In this document: positions 12,459 through 23,674 of the stretch, one piece after another
How positions within the stretch are numbered: position 1 is the first letter of the stretch
Layout: each line of letters starts with the position of its first letter
Source: Cryptomeria japonica
Lineage: Eukaryota; Streptophyta; Pinopsida; Cupressales; Cupressaceae
Reading direction: 5' to 3'
Assembly: GCF_030272615.1 (NCBI RefSeq)
Contig: NC_081407.1
Location: 435,336,730-435,400,729 of the forward strand
Length of the DNA stretch: 64,000 nt
The notes under the pieces: generated by a model
Told to the model about the DNA's origin: nothing
Database searches by the model: none
What the model saw: only the letters and a program-made list of their open reading frames with translations
Program-made: the position numbers and the translations under genes

Positions 12459-12940
12459 ACTAGACATTGAGAGGTTTTACACAATAAAGTAGAAGTTTAG
12501 TAGCCAGTCAAAATCTTACAAAATATATTCTTCTAAGGATTTTTAATATTTAGCCAATGAAGGGAGGATTATGAGAAAGGAAAGGGCCTTGTTAGGTTAG
12601 GACATGAAGTTTTTATGTCCATATGTTCATCATAAGTCCATATTTCTATAAACACTTGGAAATTTGGAATTCTTCCAAGATAAATGTTCAAAACAATTTA
12701 TAGATGACAAAAAATTGAAATTTATGAAATGTAACTTTATTTAGCAATTAAGAATATACTTCATGAAATGGAACAAAAGAAGTAAGAAAACAACACCTAT
12801 ATATATAAAACAAAACACTCACTATTTTTCTCATCCACAAAGATCCTTCCTAAAAATTTAGCCATGATAATAATGAAGGGCACACAATATCTCCATATCT
12901 CAAACCTCTTCCACTTAAAAAAACAAGGGTTGGAGAGTCA
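12459..12940. other. intergenic DNA, no gene seen
   Basis: AT-rich spacer without recognisable features. Confidence 0.4.
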
Positions 12941-12960
12941 ATAATTAGAACCAATTATAT

Positions 12961-13035
12961 TGTAAAGAATATTTATTATTAATAAAATATATCAAGTGGC
13001 ATTGCCACCTTGCCAATAAAAATAAAAATAAATAA
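12961..13035 (+). mobile_element. 75-bp A-rich-tailed retroposed insert with 20-bp TSD
   Basis: The 20-bp blocks 12941-12960 and 13036-13055 match at 19 of 20 positions and bracket a 75-bp insert. The insert contains GGCATTGCCACCTTGCCAAT and ends in an (AATAAA)n-like tail. A long duplication plus an A-rich tail is the signature of L1-type target-primed insertion. The insert may be a severely 5'-truncated LINE 3' end or a SINE fragment. Confidence 0.75.
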
Positions 13036-13196
13036 ATAATTAGAACCAATTACATGGGAGAGGAAATGTAAGATTGAATCAAGGATTTATCTTCCTTGGT
13101 CAACAATATTAGAGGGCAAGATTGGCTAAATTCTCAAAAATAATGATCTTAGAGATTTTGGTTGGTAGGTAATAGGACGAAGCCGCAATATTTTGA

Positions 13197-13197
<1 letters not shown>

Positions 13198-13237
<40 letters not shown>
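13198..13237. repeat. (TTA)n microsatellite
   Basis: An uninterrupted run of about 13 TTA/ATT trinucleotides. Confidence 0.95.
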
Positions 13238-13574
13238 GTTTGATTAGATTGACCCTAGACTTTCCCCATTTTTATGGAAGACCAAGAGTCACAACTTATA
13301 ATTCCATTTTAGATGTCCCTATTGAGAATTGAACTTAGGTCTCCACAGTGAGAACCTAGTGTTTTAACCAGTTAAGCTCAACCCCTTGGACATAAATATA
13401 TTGTATTTTAATTAATATAAATTTCTAAAAATATTTGTAAAGAGGGGTAGTAAAATTATCAGTGTTTTTTTTAAAAGATTTTTTAAAGATTTTTTTAAGG
13501 TTTTTAAAATTGTGAAAGCTTTCTCTACCAAATTCAAGTGCAAGGCAAATAAAGCTATCATACTTTATATTATT

Positions 13575-14270
13575 TGTAGACATCTAAAAATGATTAATGT
13601 TTTTTCATCTAACCATTTCATCATTTTTCATCATTTCCTCTTGTCATCAAAATTCATTAAATAATTTCTATTTATTTAATTATTTCATCATATTTCCTCA
13701 TTCACATTAATTAAATATTTTTCAATTATTTAACTAATAAATTCAAATTTTCTCTTCACATTAACTAAATAATTATTTAATTAATTTATCCATTTCTTTT
13801 TCTCACACATATTAATTAAATAATTTTATATTATTTAATTATTTTTTTCATAATTTCGATTAGTGTGCAATAATTAAATAATTTTTATTTAACTATCTAA
13901 TTATTCTTCCACAATTAAATAAATCATTTTAATTTATATACTTATTTTTCTAAAAAAAATTCCTCAATTTTATTTATTTTCTATCATGCATATGAATTAA
14001 ATATTTTATTAATATTAATTCCACTAATTTTTTCTCATGCAACTTCATCTCATCAATTAACTCACAATCACTCTTAGTCCACTCATCAATTATTTCTTTA
14101 TGTAATCAGTTCACTATCTCATGCAACCACTTAACTTATTCATGCAATAAGTTAACTCCTATTTTTAGTCTTCAAATCCTCTCAGCCATTCCTATCCATT
14201 GATTCTTCTGATTCATCTCAACCATTGATCAATATCAGGTATCAACTATAAATCTTCCATCTCACTTAAT
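13575..14270 (+). repeat. probable Tat-type LTR, left part, split by the gypsy element
   Basis: It starts TGTAGACATCTAAAAATG, which closely resembles the LTR start TGTATACACCTAAAAATGG of the minus-strand element at 45463. It is AT-rich with the same alternating TTAAATAATT blocks, and a TATAAAT at 14247-14253 fits an LTR promoter. The gypsy element at 14276-38553 inserted 24 bp downstream of this TATA. The right part would lie at about 38559-38644. No clear polypurine tract precedes the LTR, so a solo LTR is possible. Confidence 0.45.
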
Positions 14271-14275
14271 CTATG

Positions 14276-14945
14276 CGTAGTCACATAAATCTGTCTACTT
14301 GATTAAATGAATATTTAGTATTTATTTGATTATTTAACCATCAATCAATAATTAATTAAATTAATATTTAATTAATTCATCTTAACCCTCTTCTCCTATT
14401 AATTAAATAAATTATTCAATTTATTTCATTTAATTCACTTAACCAAATTCAGACCATTAATTAAATAAATAAATCATATTTGTTTAATTAAATCTTCTCT
14501 CACATTTAAATAAATTAATATTTATTTAAATCCCCCAAAATCCCATCTCTCACATTTAAATAAATTAACATTTATTTAAATCACATTTATCCTCCACCCA
14601 CTTGCATTTTCCTACAAATGCAAGTTACAAAACTATTTTAAATAAATAAATTATTTATTTAAAATCTTATTTATCCTCACCCACTTGAAACCTTTAATGG
14701 TTTCCCTTAAAGTCTTCAAACTTAATGGCTTCCTTCTAGAGTCTTCTCAAGCCTTTAATGGTTTCCCTTAAAGGCTTCAAACTTGATGGCTTCCTTCTAG
14801 AGTCTTCTCAAGCCTTTAATGGTTTCCCTCAAAGTCTTCAAACATTTAATGCTTTATCTTCCTTTTTCTCATGTAAATAAATTAAGGTTTATTTAAATAA
14901 AATTCAAAATTCACATTCACATTTAAATAAATTAATATTTATTTA
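14276..14945 (+). repeat. 5' LTR of the gypsy element, first part
   Basis: Collinear with 36737-37469 of the 3' LTR, starting GTAGTCACATAAATCTG. It contains about three tandem ~62-bp units built around CCTTTAATGGTTTCCC (about 14690-14850), where the 3' LTR has four. Homology stops at 14945 within TTTATTTAA and resumes at about 23905. Confidence 0.92.
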
Positions 14946-14949
14946 ACTA

Positions 14950-16150
14950 GCAATTGCACCTTGATGTGCAATGGGTGCGCTGAAAAGGTGTGAATGGTCA
15001 ATTAAGAAAAAAATGGTCTATTTTTTTGTACAGTTTTATAATAAATGAGGTAAATTAATAAGTCATTTATAAAATGATATTATTATGGAAAAAGGTCCCA
15101 ATAGATGATTGTTAGATTCAAATAAAATATGCATCCACTAGCATGGATCCAAACATGACTAAAATAAAAACCTTTAAATTAGGAAGATAATCATACTCAA
15201 TTACCAATAGGATCATACTATGTTTACAATAGGGAGAGAGGGAGAAAGAGAGAGAGATCGAAAGATGGGGAGATGGAGGGGGGAGAGTGAGAGAGAGGGG
15301 TTATTGAGAGGAGTGGGAGAGATAAAGTGAGAGAGGAGAGAGGGGTAGATAGAGATGGAAGAGATAAATATATAAAGATGTAGAGAGAGGGAGAGATAGA
15401 AAGATAAACATGGAACATGAAGTGATATATAGAGAGAGGTATAGAGAGGAGAGAGATGGATATATAATGAGATAGAGATAGAGGGAGGTATAGGTAGGTA
15501 ATTTAGCAAATGATGTTGTTTGTGCAACAATGGTCTCAATGGAGAAGTCGTAGCCTCAAATCAACTATGCATCCACTTATGTGAATCTAAACATGATTGG
15601 AGAAAAACCTTTGAATCAGGTAGATAGGCACGGTCCATTACCAATATGGTCTTTTTATATTAGGAATAGAGAGGAGAGAGAGAGATGGATTGAGAGGTAT
15701 AAACAAAGGCAGGAAGAGTGAGAGAAAGGGGTAAGGAGATAGAGAGGAATATAGAGATGGACTTGAGCTAGAGAGGCAGATAACAACAAAGAGAGGAGAG
15801 AGGGATATATAGAGTTGGAAAAAATTAATATAATAAAATAGAAGGGTAGGGAGAGAGCGACACACACACACACATAGAGGGAGAAATAGGTGTAGAAAGG
15901 AGAGATGGATATAATTTGGGGGAGGGAGAGAGAGAGGGAGATATAGATATAGTTAGAGAGCAATATAGATATAAAAAGAGAGAAGGTGCTAGAGAAGTAA
16001 TAGAGAGAGGTAGAGATAGAGAAATAGAGATAGATTTAGCATTAAATTTGATTCTCTATCTCTATATTATTTATAATTTTAATTATTAACTAAAAGAAAC
16101 CGTATTTATATTATTATTAATTTGGACCTAGGTGTGTAATGGGTACACCA
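14950..16150. repeat. GA-rich microsatellite blocks in ~435-bp tandem units
   Basis: A unit containing TATGCATCCACT, then TCTAAACATGA, AACCTTT and ATTACCAATA occurs at about 15096-15235 and again at about 15531-15660. Each copy is followed by a long GAGAGA-rich tract (15231-15500 and 15655-16040). A block near the left end with GTGCAATGGGTGC (about 14966) recurs as GTGTAATGGGTACACC near 16133. A short (CA)n run lies at about 15860-15875. Frames on the opposite strand are only Ser/Leu/Pro translations of the repeat. Confidence 0.75.
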
Positions 16151-16159
16151 AAATAGTTT

Positions 16160-17094
16160 GGAAGGTCAACCTTATTGGCAAAATTTTGATCTATTATTAC
16201 ATACATGTGTAGTACATGAGATAGAGAGTGGGAAAGGTAAAAGAGATAAAGATAGAGTGGGTCTATTATGTTTAAAGGTGATGAACGATGAAACTGGAGC
16301 GAAAATGTCATTTAAAACCCAACGATCTTGTAGAGTTATTTTCAATCAATCAATTAAAATATCAGATAATAATACTTTACATTATATAAAATATAATACA
16401 TAATAATTCAATGTAATATGTACTATAAAAAAATATTATACATTATAATACAATATATAATAATGATATAATTTATATTAAATGAGATACTATATAAAAT
16501 TAAAATACAATAATATTACATATAATTTAATTTATAATTATAAACTATAATAATATTTATTCAAATATATTATAAAAAAAAAATTAATCAAATTATTAAA
16601 ATTTTATAAAATTAATCTTATATACATAATTTCTATTCACATAATTTTAAAATAAAATATTAAATCATATTACTCCCAGTAAAGTTTTTCTTACTCATTC
16701 TTGTAAGTCTAGTAATATAATTATGTAATAATACGGTAAAGAATCTTTATTTAAATGTGGAATAAATCCATTATATGGCTTAAAATAGTGTGTCTTGCTT
16801 GTGATTTAGAGAGAAACAAAACTCCAAGTTTGAGTTAACCTGTGCTTACTACTTTCTTCCGTTAGATTTTTATGCTTAAAAAATCTTTTCAAGTTTTATT
16901 TGTTTATTTATCTTTTCAAATACTTAAATGCACCGAACAAATTTGTCTAGCCTATTTGGGTGTCCATTAGCACTCTCTTTATTCGAGCCCATTAGATACT
17001 ACTTATATTTCAAATCGTGTCCTTTGAATCATGCCAAGTCGTCATCCTCGATTTTGACCGTACAAGTATTTAATGAATCACTAATATCTATGCA
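16160..17094. other. AT-rich DNA left of the Mutator-like element
   Basis: No gene seen. The last ~100 bp before 17095 would have been directly upstream of the promoter-like stretch at 23684-23857 before the Mutator-like element inserted. Confidence 0.4.
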
Positions 17095-17103
17095 ATGTAC
17101 AAG

Positions 17104-17582
17104 GGCGTTGGCTATGTAGGGGAAAATTTGCACCGCACGGCCAATGCCTTCCTCTATGCATTGCATGACCTATCAGTAGTTTGCAGCGCCTTTAAACGGA
17201 AAATGCCCACTTGCACCCGTTGGAACTTCCAACCGTTCTCGCCGTTGTGATTTTATATTTTAATTTTTTTTTAATAATAAGTTGTGTTTAAATTTTATTT
17301 ATTTTTTTATTTTTATTATTAATAGGAAGTATTTAATAAGTATAATATTTTTTGAATTTATGTATTTAAATTTTTAAATAATAAATTATATTTTTATTTT
17401 CTTTAAATAGCTTTATTTATTTTAATATTTATTATTTTATTAATATTGAAATTAATATAATAATCTTACATAAATATAATTTAAATAATATATTAATTGA
17501 CATCATTCCTTAAATCAATGAAAATTTCAAATTAATAGTGTTTATAGATAAGATTTAAATGTATCTTTAATAATGTAAACAT
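17104..17582 (+). repeat. left terminal inverted repeat of the Mutator-like element
   Basis: Reverse complement of 23195-23674 with scattered substitutions. The outer 150 bp are GC-rich and the inner 330 bp AT-rich. Confidence 0.9.
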
Positions 17583-18002
17583 ATATTTTTTAATCCAAAA
17601 ATATCCATAAAAATAACTTCTTATGATTTTCTTGGTACTTTAGAGAGAATCATCTAACTTGTATGTGTATTATGATGGAGAAGTTGCAACATATTTGAAA
17701 GCATTGGTTGAAAAGTAAAATATTTTCATACTTAACATAATAACAAACTCATTAGTTTATTTGATTGTGGTAAAATGATAATAATTGAAAAAGTTAACTT
17801 TGTTTTGCACTAAAAAGAATATTGTTTTTGATTAAGGTAAAAGCAGGTTTTGAAGGGGCCCGAAAACCCTTTACAATCAGAACTTAAAACAACAAAACGA
17901 CAAGAAACAAAAGAGGACATGCCTATGAAAAACCAACAAAAAACCAGAGAAAACCGGAAAAAGCCCCACAAAGCCAGCAAGCCATCCAGAGTCCAGAAGA
18001 TA

Positions 18003-19728
18003 CTAGTTGATTTTTTCCAGAGCTTTTGCCAGAGTGTTGCTAATTTTGTGCAACTCTTTGATGTTATCCCTAAGATTAGGGAGATTCTTTGCAAGAGCAA
18101 CCACAACTTTCTTGACACTGGCCCTGGTCCTCTTCGCAATGCCACCCACTGGAGTAGCATCACTGCTACTAGTTTGGATGGTCTCTTCATCCAAATCAAG
18201 ATCCACAACCGGTTTTGGATTGTCACAGACCTTAGCAATATCCTCCAGGTTTTTAATGACAACAGAAAGGAAAATCGGGATAACGCCCATAAGATTTTTC
18301 ATCGCTTCCTTCCCATCTTCCAGCAATTTGACCTTATCCTCCATATTTTGCTTCCAATTTAGCTGCTCTTTGTTTTCATCCTCCCTCTTCTCATCCATGT
18401 TTTTCCCCTTTTTATCCAGGTTCTTCAGGTGCTCATAGGTCCATCTATCGAAGTCCATTCTTGCCTCAGAGAGTTTCTTGAGGTTATCCAAGATTAGCCC
18501 TTTACTTGCACTTTCCTTATCCTCGCTAACCCTGTCCTTAGTCCGGTCCTTCTCAGAATATTTGTTCGTTCCCCTCTCGGAGTTCACATCCGTCTCCTTA
18601 TTATCCTTGATATCCACTTCTTCCATCGGATGGTTGTTGTCCTTACCAGGGCAATCACTAAGGATAGGGCTTTCATGACCAGGCTCATTACCACCACTTT
18701 CTTCCTCATTACCCAACTCCTCATCTTTCCAGCTGTCTTCACCGATGGAGTCGTCCGTCTCCATACCGCTGCTTTCCTTTTCAATTTCCTCTGTCTCCAA
18801 CTCAGAGGCACTTTTCCTTTTTTTGCTAGAGGATGCTTTCTCCTTGCTGGAGTCTCCTTCTTCCATCTTTCTCTTACTCGGAGAGGTCGAAATCCTCTTA
18901 TTTTCCAGTAGGGCGAGGTTTTTGCAATGCTCATAGATGAGAAGAAAAAGCCCACAGTGGAGAATCGAGCTGGAAGGGTTATTCCTATGTTTATTAAGGG
19001 ACCTAGAGAGTGACCTGAAAAGGTAGTAGGGTAGGGATACCTTTTTGTCGTGTCTGAAATGGTTTAAGAGAACGAAATGGTAGGTGTGGGCCCTGGAGAA
19101 ATGACCTTCAACCGTGATGCATTCCATAATTGCATTCAGAACCCAACCCCATAGTTTCTTGAGGTTTGCAGCTTCGTAGTAGCCCCTAGTAGCTTTGCCG
19201 ATTTTAACCCTTTCTTTCTCTTTCTGTGGGAACAGATTGACCACATTGTTGGAGACTTTGAGATCTCGAAAGAAATTAAGCCCAGTGTGGGGAATTCTAG
19301 TTATAGTAGATATGAGCCCAGCGTCCAATTTAAACTTGACTCCATAGATTTTAAAAGAGCCAATTTGACCAGTTTTCAGAAATCTTGGAAACGACGAGGT
19401 TGACCCTACCTTTGTCATAGTCCACGAGCTTCTCCATGAAGCTGGTAAGAGAACCCTTTTCCAGTTTTGCCCAGAATTTTGGCATCGCTCTCCAAGTCGA
19501 TATATTATTTGGTTCCTCCTGCCTTAGGTCACCTCCCATCTTCGGATTCAGGATATCTGCTCTATTTCTCTGCAAACTAATTCCTTCTTTCCCAAAGTTG
19601 CTTGAGATTTTGAAGCGGGTTACCCACAAAGCATGCAGAAAATAATTAAAGATTGTAGGAGATCTGTCGCTTTGCCAAGTAATGATGACCTTTCCAACAA
19701 GGCATAAATAATTCTTTTTACCTGTCAT
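18003..19728 (-). CDS. accessory ORF downstream of RNase H in the LINE (one frameshift)
   Basis: Two minus-strand frames, 19728-19351 and 19418-18003, overlap. They appear to be one protein of roughly 570 residues with a single frameshift near 19360, where the first frame ends in ENWSNWLF and the second resumes at KIYGVKFK. The N-terminal ~300 residues look globular and hydrophobic (FSRAHTYHFVLLNHF, KVSLPYYLFRSL). The middle is acidic and Ser/Glu/Lys-rich with basic nuclear-localisation-like patches (KRKMEEGDS, KKRKSASE). The C-terminal third is Lys/Glu/Leu-rich and probably coiled-coil. I do not recognise the family; the globular part loosely recalls 'putative plant transposon protein' domains. 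It lies inside the LINE target duplications, so it travelled with the LINE. Confidence 0.7.
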
Positions 19729-20230
19729 GATTAAATTGTCCTTCTCTCCCCATATAACGGTCCTTTCTAAGTGACTCTTTAATGTTTAAATTTAGATCCT
19801 CCTCCTGCCAAATTGATTGGGAGTCTGAGTTAACTCCTATATTCGCTAAACAATCCGCTACACTGTTTTGCTCTCTAAAGGCATGTTGAATAATTATTTC
19901 TTTAAAACTTGCAATGATCTCCCTGGCTTTCATGATGATATTTTCAATTGACCAAGAAGGCTTCGACTCCCCCTTTAAGCACTTAATTATATTGAGTGAA
20001 TCTCCCTCAAGCCATAATTTATCATAATTGAGATTTTTGGCTAAAATTAAGGTGTTTAGGGTGGCAGAGGCTTCAGCAAAGTGGTTAGTTTGATTTCCCA
20101 GGGGACCAGCCACCGCCTTTAAACAACTTCTAGCAAAATTCCTGACAATGCTCACATATCCAACTTTACCCGGATTCCCTTTAGAGGCCCCATCAAAGTT
20201 AGCCTTAATCCACCCCTGAGGAGGAAAACA
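19718..20230 (-). pseudogene. LINE RNase H domain
   Basis: It begins with GWIKANFDGASKGNPG (about 20220-20170), the first catalytic Asp region of RVT_3-type RNase H. A frameshift follows near 20155, and the frame ending at 19718 reads NQTNHFAEASATLNTL (Glu motif), WLEGDSLNIIKCL (second Asp) and FREQNSVADCLANIGV (final Asp). All four expected acidic positions are visible; only the frameshift disables it. Plant L1 LINEs usually end soon after this domain, but here another ORF follows directly. Confidence 0.85.
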
Positions 20231-21800
20231 CTAGACGAGACCTTCTCTTTCATTTTCCTTGCTGGTAGTAGTAGTAGAGAGGTTCCACCTATCTTTGAAG
20301 TCATCTTTTGCAGCAGGTCCATGATCAGTGCCATAGAGGCATTCAAAAATACTCCTAAAAATTTTATCTGCCACCACTTCAGGAATAGCTCTTTTATCCC
20401 TAAAAATCCTATTGTTACACTCTTTCCAGATATTCCAAATAATAATCAGCAGAGTGATTTTCCATGTCTCCACAATTTTAGGATTAGAATTAGGGCATTG
20501 CCATTGCTGCCAAGAATCCGCAAGGGAGTTCGGGAAAACCCAGCTCAGGTTCCACCTGCTCAAGATGATTTTCCAGATGTCTTGACTAAAGGTGCATTGA
20601 TTGAGAATGTGGCAAGCCGTCTCTTCTTCCTTGCAACAAAGAGAACACCTATTAGGAAAAATAAAACCTCTTTTATGAAGGCTATCTAGGGTTAAAACCT
20701 TATTTTGGATGAAAATCCAAAAGAAGATATTAACCTTAGGAACTAACTTCTTATTCCAAACTTTAGCCCAGATGAGAATTTCTTCCACCAGATCATTATG
20801 AATTGCCACAGTTGAGGAAACAGAATATTTCCCATCCAGGGTTTCCCTCCATATCAATCTGTCATCTTTGTTGTCTCTAGGGATTTTAGCAGAGAGAGCT
20901 ATCTGAAGGAACTTGAGCCCCGGGCATTGCTGGCTAAAATTAATCCAATTCCCATTTCTCCAGTAATCTCTAGCCAACTCACCAAACCTACTTTTGAACC
21001 ATTCTTTCCAATCTTTAAGGATTGGGATTTCCTCCAAAGGTTTATCCAGAATCCATCTATCTTCCCAAAATCTTATTCTCCTCCCATCCCCAAGGTTCTA
21101 GGTTCTACTAGTAGCAGCCTAGCTTTTAGCATATTGAACAACATTCCATATAGCCGATCCTTCAACAATGAAGGAATTATCAAGGAATTCTTCCTCAGAG
21201 GGTTGCATGTAGAGATATTTGTTTTTCCAGATTGAGTTCCATTCTCTTTCCTCCCCTTTCAGTCTCCAAATTTGCTTGGATAATAAAGCTTTATTCATAG
21301 AACCAATGTTCCTTAAGCCCAACCCACCTGAGGCCTTAGAGGAACAAATTTTATTCCAGGAAATAAGGGGTATTCTATTTTTGACTTCCACCCCTGACCA
21401 AAGGAACCTTTTTTGGATTCTTTCAATGGCTTCCACAAACTTTGAGGGAATTTTGAACAGGCTGAGAGCATAAACAGGAAGATTTTGAAGAGTGGCTTTG
21501 AGCAGAGTAATTTTGCCCGCTTGATTAAGGACAACCCCTTTCCAACCAACAAGTTTCAAGTTAAGTCTTTCTATCAGCTTATTCCAGAAAGAATCCTTAG
21601 GCTTGAGACACAGAGGAAGCCCCAAATAAGTAGAGGGAAGGTCAGAAATATTGCAGCCAAGAATCCTTCTAATCTTTAGTTGCCTTTGGACCGAGGTATT
21701 GATGAAGAACATGGAACTTTTATCCTAGTTGATTTTTTGGCCAGAGGCAGATTCATAAGTGTTTAGAATATTCTTCATGTTCTTAGCTTCCAAAATGGTG
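20231..21800 (-). pseudogene. LINE RT C-terminal region and zf-RVT domain
   Basis: 21712-21119 reads STYLGLPLCLKPKDSFWNKL, then LVGWKGVVLNQAGKITLLKATLQNLPVYALSLFKIP and IERIQKRFLWSG, the region after the RT palm in plant L1 LINEs (written here in fragments). 21037-20231 continues with DGKYSVSSTVA, LVPKVNIFFWIF, KRGFIFPNRCSLCCKEEETACH and CTFSQDIWKII, the zf-RVT zinc motif (C-x2-C then H-x3-C type). One stop separates the two frames near 21100. The upstream catalytic FADD box is not in the element. Confidence 0.88.
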
Positions 21801-21828
21801 GCTTCCCCCATTTAAAATGAATATTGTT

Positions 21829-22429
21829 ATTCACATAATTTGACGTTATTTTTTGAGATGTTAATTTTTACATTTCTTGTTATTTTAAATATGATATATC
21901 CATATGAAACATAATAGATCAAATGTTGGATGAGAAGTGGGAGACAACATAAACATACCATGACGAGGAACAGATATAATATACAAATGAAAACTTAAAG
22001 CATCATAGAGCTACCACCATGATTGGAAATCAAATCCATTGCAAATGCACATATCATTCATATTAGTTACAACCGCAATATATGAAAGCTCACACCACCA
22101 AATTTATTGTCAAATGTAAGCATAGGAGATATCATTGCAACATTATATTATGTATATAATAAGAAATGTGACCATTGTGGTCTTAAGAAAGTCAGCCAAT
22201 TTTTAAAATATACAATAGTAGTCTAACTCAAACTTTTACAATATACAAATGATGTTTTCATCTTAATTCCACAATCCACTCCCTCGAAGATCTAATTTTA
22301 AAATATAGTTGAAGTACTACAAAATTAATACTTTTTTTATAATACACTACATGATAACCAAAAAATGTTGATCATGATTATCTATATAAATATCATCAAC
22401 AACTGCAAAATACATCGAATTAATTATAA
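21829..22429. other. internal, non-coding part of the Mutator-like element
   Basis: AT-rich sequence without an open frame longer than chance. It is the unique internal sequence to the right of the LINE insertion. Confidence 0.5.
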
Positions 22430-23150
22430 AATTAATTTTCAAATTAAAGACTCATAATTGATTGAAGTTCATTTCATAATTTACTTACCATGTCCACTTT
22501 ACACTGTGTCCATTATTGTTATTGTTTGATTAAGATCAACTAAAAATTGTTGCATTTTTTTTTAACGCTTTGTTGACTATCTAAAGCTGCAATAACATTC
22601 CCATTTAACATATCAACATGTATAAAATTAATTTGTAAATTAAAGACTCCAATTTTTTTATAATTTTATTACCATCTCTAACTTGTATTGCATCAAATAT
22701 TGTTGTTGTTGTCTTCTTAGGATCAACAGAAATGGGCAACATATATTCTTGATTTTTTTGTTGATCATCTAATGCTGCAATCACATGCATATTCAACACA
22801 CCACCTTATATAACATTGATTACAAACTAAAGACTCAAAATTGATTGGTTTTTATTTTATAATTTTTTGCTTACATTGTCATTGACCCCTGGTTAAAATC
22901 AATAGAAAATGGTAACATATGTTGTTGATCTTTTCGTTATTCATCTGAAATTGCATTAAAGTGCACATTTAACAAATCAACTTAGATAAAATATTTGAGT
23001 ATAAAATTATGTATCATGTAATTAATTTAAACAATATTAAAATTCATTATTACCTTCGACAATTTGTTGAAATGTTTGAGCAGAAATCATACTAAGCATT
23101 GATTGCTGATCTCTAGAAATTGTATCTTATTTGTTTGATTAAGTATAGAA
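22430..23150 (-). repeat. tandem ~190-bp exon-like units inside the Mutator-like element
   Basis: Three or four degenerate copies share the order AAATTAAAGACTC (22445, 22640; as AAACTAAAGACTC near 22820), a coding-like block and GCTGCAAT-ACAT. On the minus strand the best copy encodes about 40 residues (AALDDQQKNQEYMLPISVD). In each copy the block is followed by a GTAAG/GTAAT sequence that looks like a splice donor. A captured exon that multiplied in tandem is one reading; an ordinary degenerate repeat is the other. Confidence 0.5.
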
Positions 23151-23194
23151 AAATGTTGAAAAGATAGAAGCTAGGTAATTTTTTATAAAAAAAC

Positions 23195-23674
23195 AATAAA
23201 AACATTTAAATCTTATCTATAAACACTATTAATTTGAAATTTTCTTTGATTTAATGAACGATGTCAATTAATCTATTATTTAAGTTATACTTATGTAATA
23301 CTATTATACTAATTTGAATATTAATAATATACTAATTATTAAAATAAATAAAAACATTTAAAATAAATAAAAATAATAATTTATTATTTAAAAATTTAAA
23401 TACATAAATTAAAAAAAATTATACTTATTAAAAAATTCCTATTAATATTAAAAATAAAAAATAACAAAATTTAAACACATAACGCATTATTAAAAATAAA
23501 TTAAAATATAAATTCAAACATTAAAAACAAAATTCAGCGGCAGCGGTTGGAAGTTCCAGCGGGTGCAAGTGGGTGTTTTCGTTTAAAGGCGCCGAAGACT
23601 GCTGATAGGCTGTGCAATGCATAGAGGAAGTCGCCGGTCGTGCGGTGCAAATTCCCCCTTGCATAGCCATCGCC
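23195..23674 (-). repeat. right terminal inverted repeat of the Mutator-like element
   Basis: Inverted partner of 17104-17582. It ends at 23674, immediately before the 9-bp duplication ATGTACAAG. Confidence 0.9.

Larger units (their letters stand above)
17827..21812 (-). mobile_element. 5'-truncated L1-type LINE with an extra 3' ORF
   Basis: Direct repeats 17811-17826 and 21813-21828 (15 of 16 bases equal, core GAATATTGTT) bracket the element. On the minus strand the 5' end falls inside the RT (ILEAKNMKNILNTYE and SGQKIN motifs at about 21790-21730). RT thumb, zf-RVT, RNase H, an additional long ORF and a 3' end at a short T run (about 17825-17829) follow. Endonuclease, ORF1 and the RT catalytic core are missing. 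The element sits inside the Mutator-like element. Confidence 0.88.
17104..23674. mobile_element. Mutator-like element (non-autonomous) with long TIRs and 9-bp TSD
   Basis: Terminal inverted repeats of about 480 bp, 17104-17582 and 23195-23674, align over their whole length. Outer ends read GGCG-TGGCTATG. Shared inner blocks include TTTGCACCGCACG, CACTTGCACCCG-TGGAACTTCCAACCG and TAGTGTTTATAGATAAG. The element is flanked by identical 9-bp repeats ATGTACAAG at 17095-17103 and 23675-23683, the diagnostic size for the Mutator superfamily. Without the LINE inserted in it, it is about 2.6 kb long. No MURA-type transposase is visible, so it would need one supplied in trans. Confidence 0.9.

Noticed and set aside
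15213-15963. Long minus-strand Ser/Leu/Pro-rich frames
   Set aside because: They are translations of the GA-rich repeat; absence of stops follows from the repeat composition.
18007-18955. Several 60-170 codon frames antisense or out of frame to the LINE accessory ORF
   Set aside because: Shadows of the low-complexity Lys/Glu/Ser coding region.
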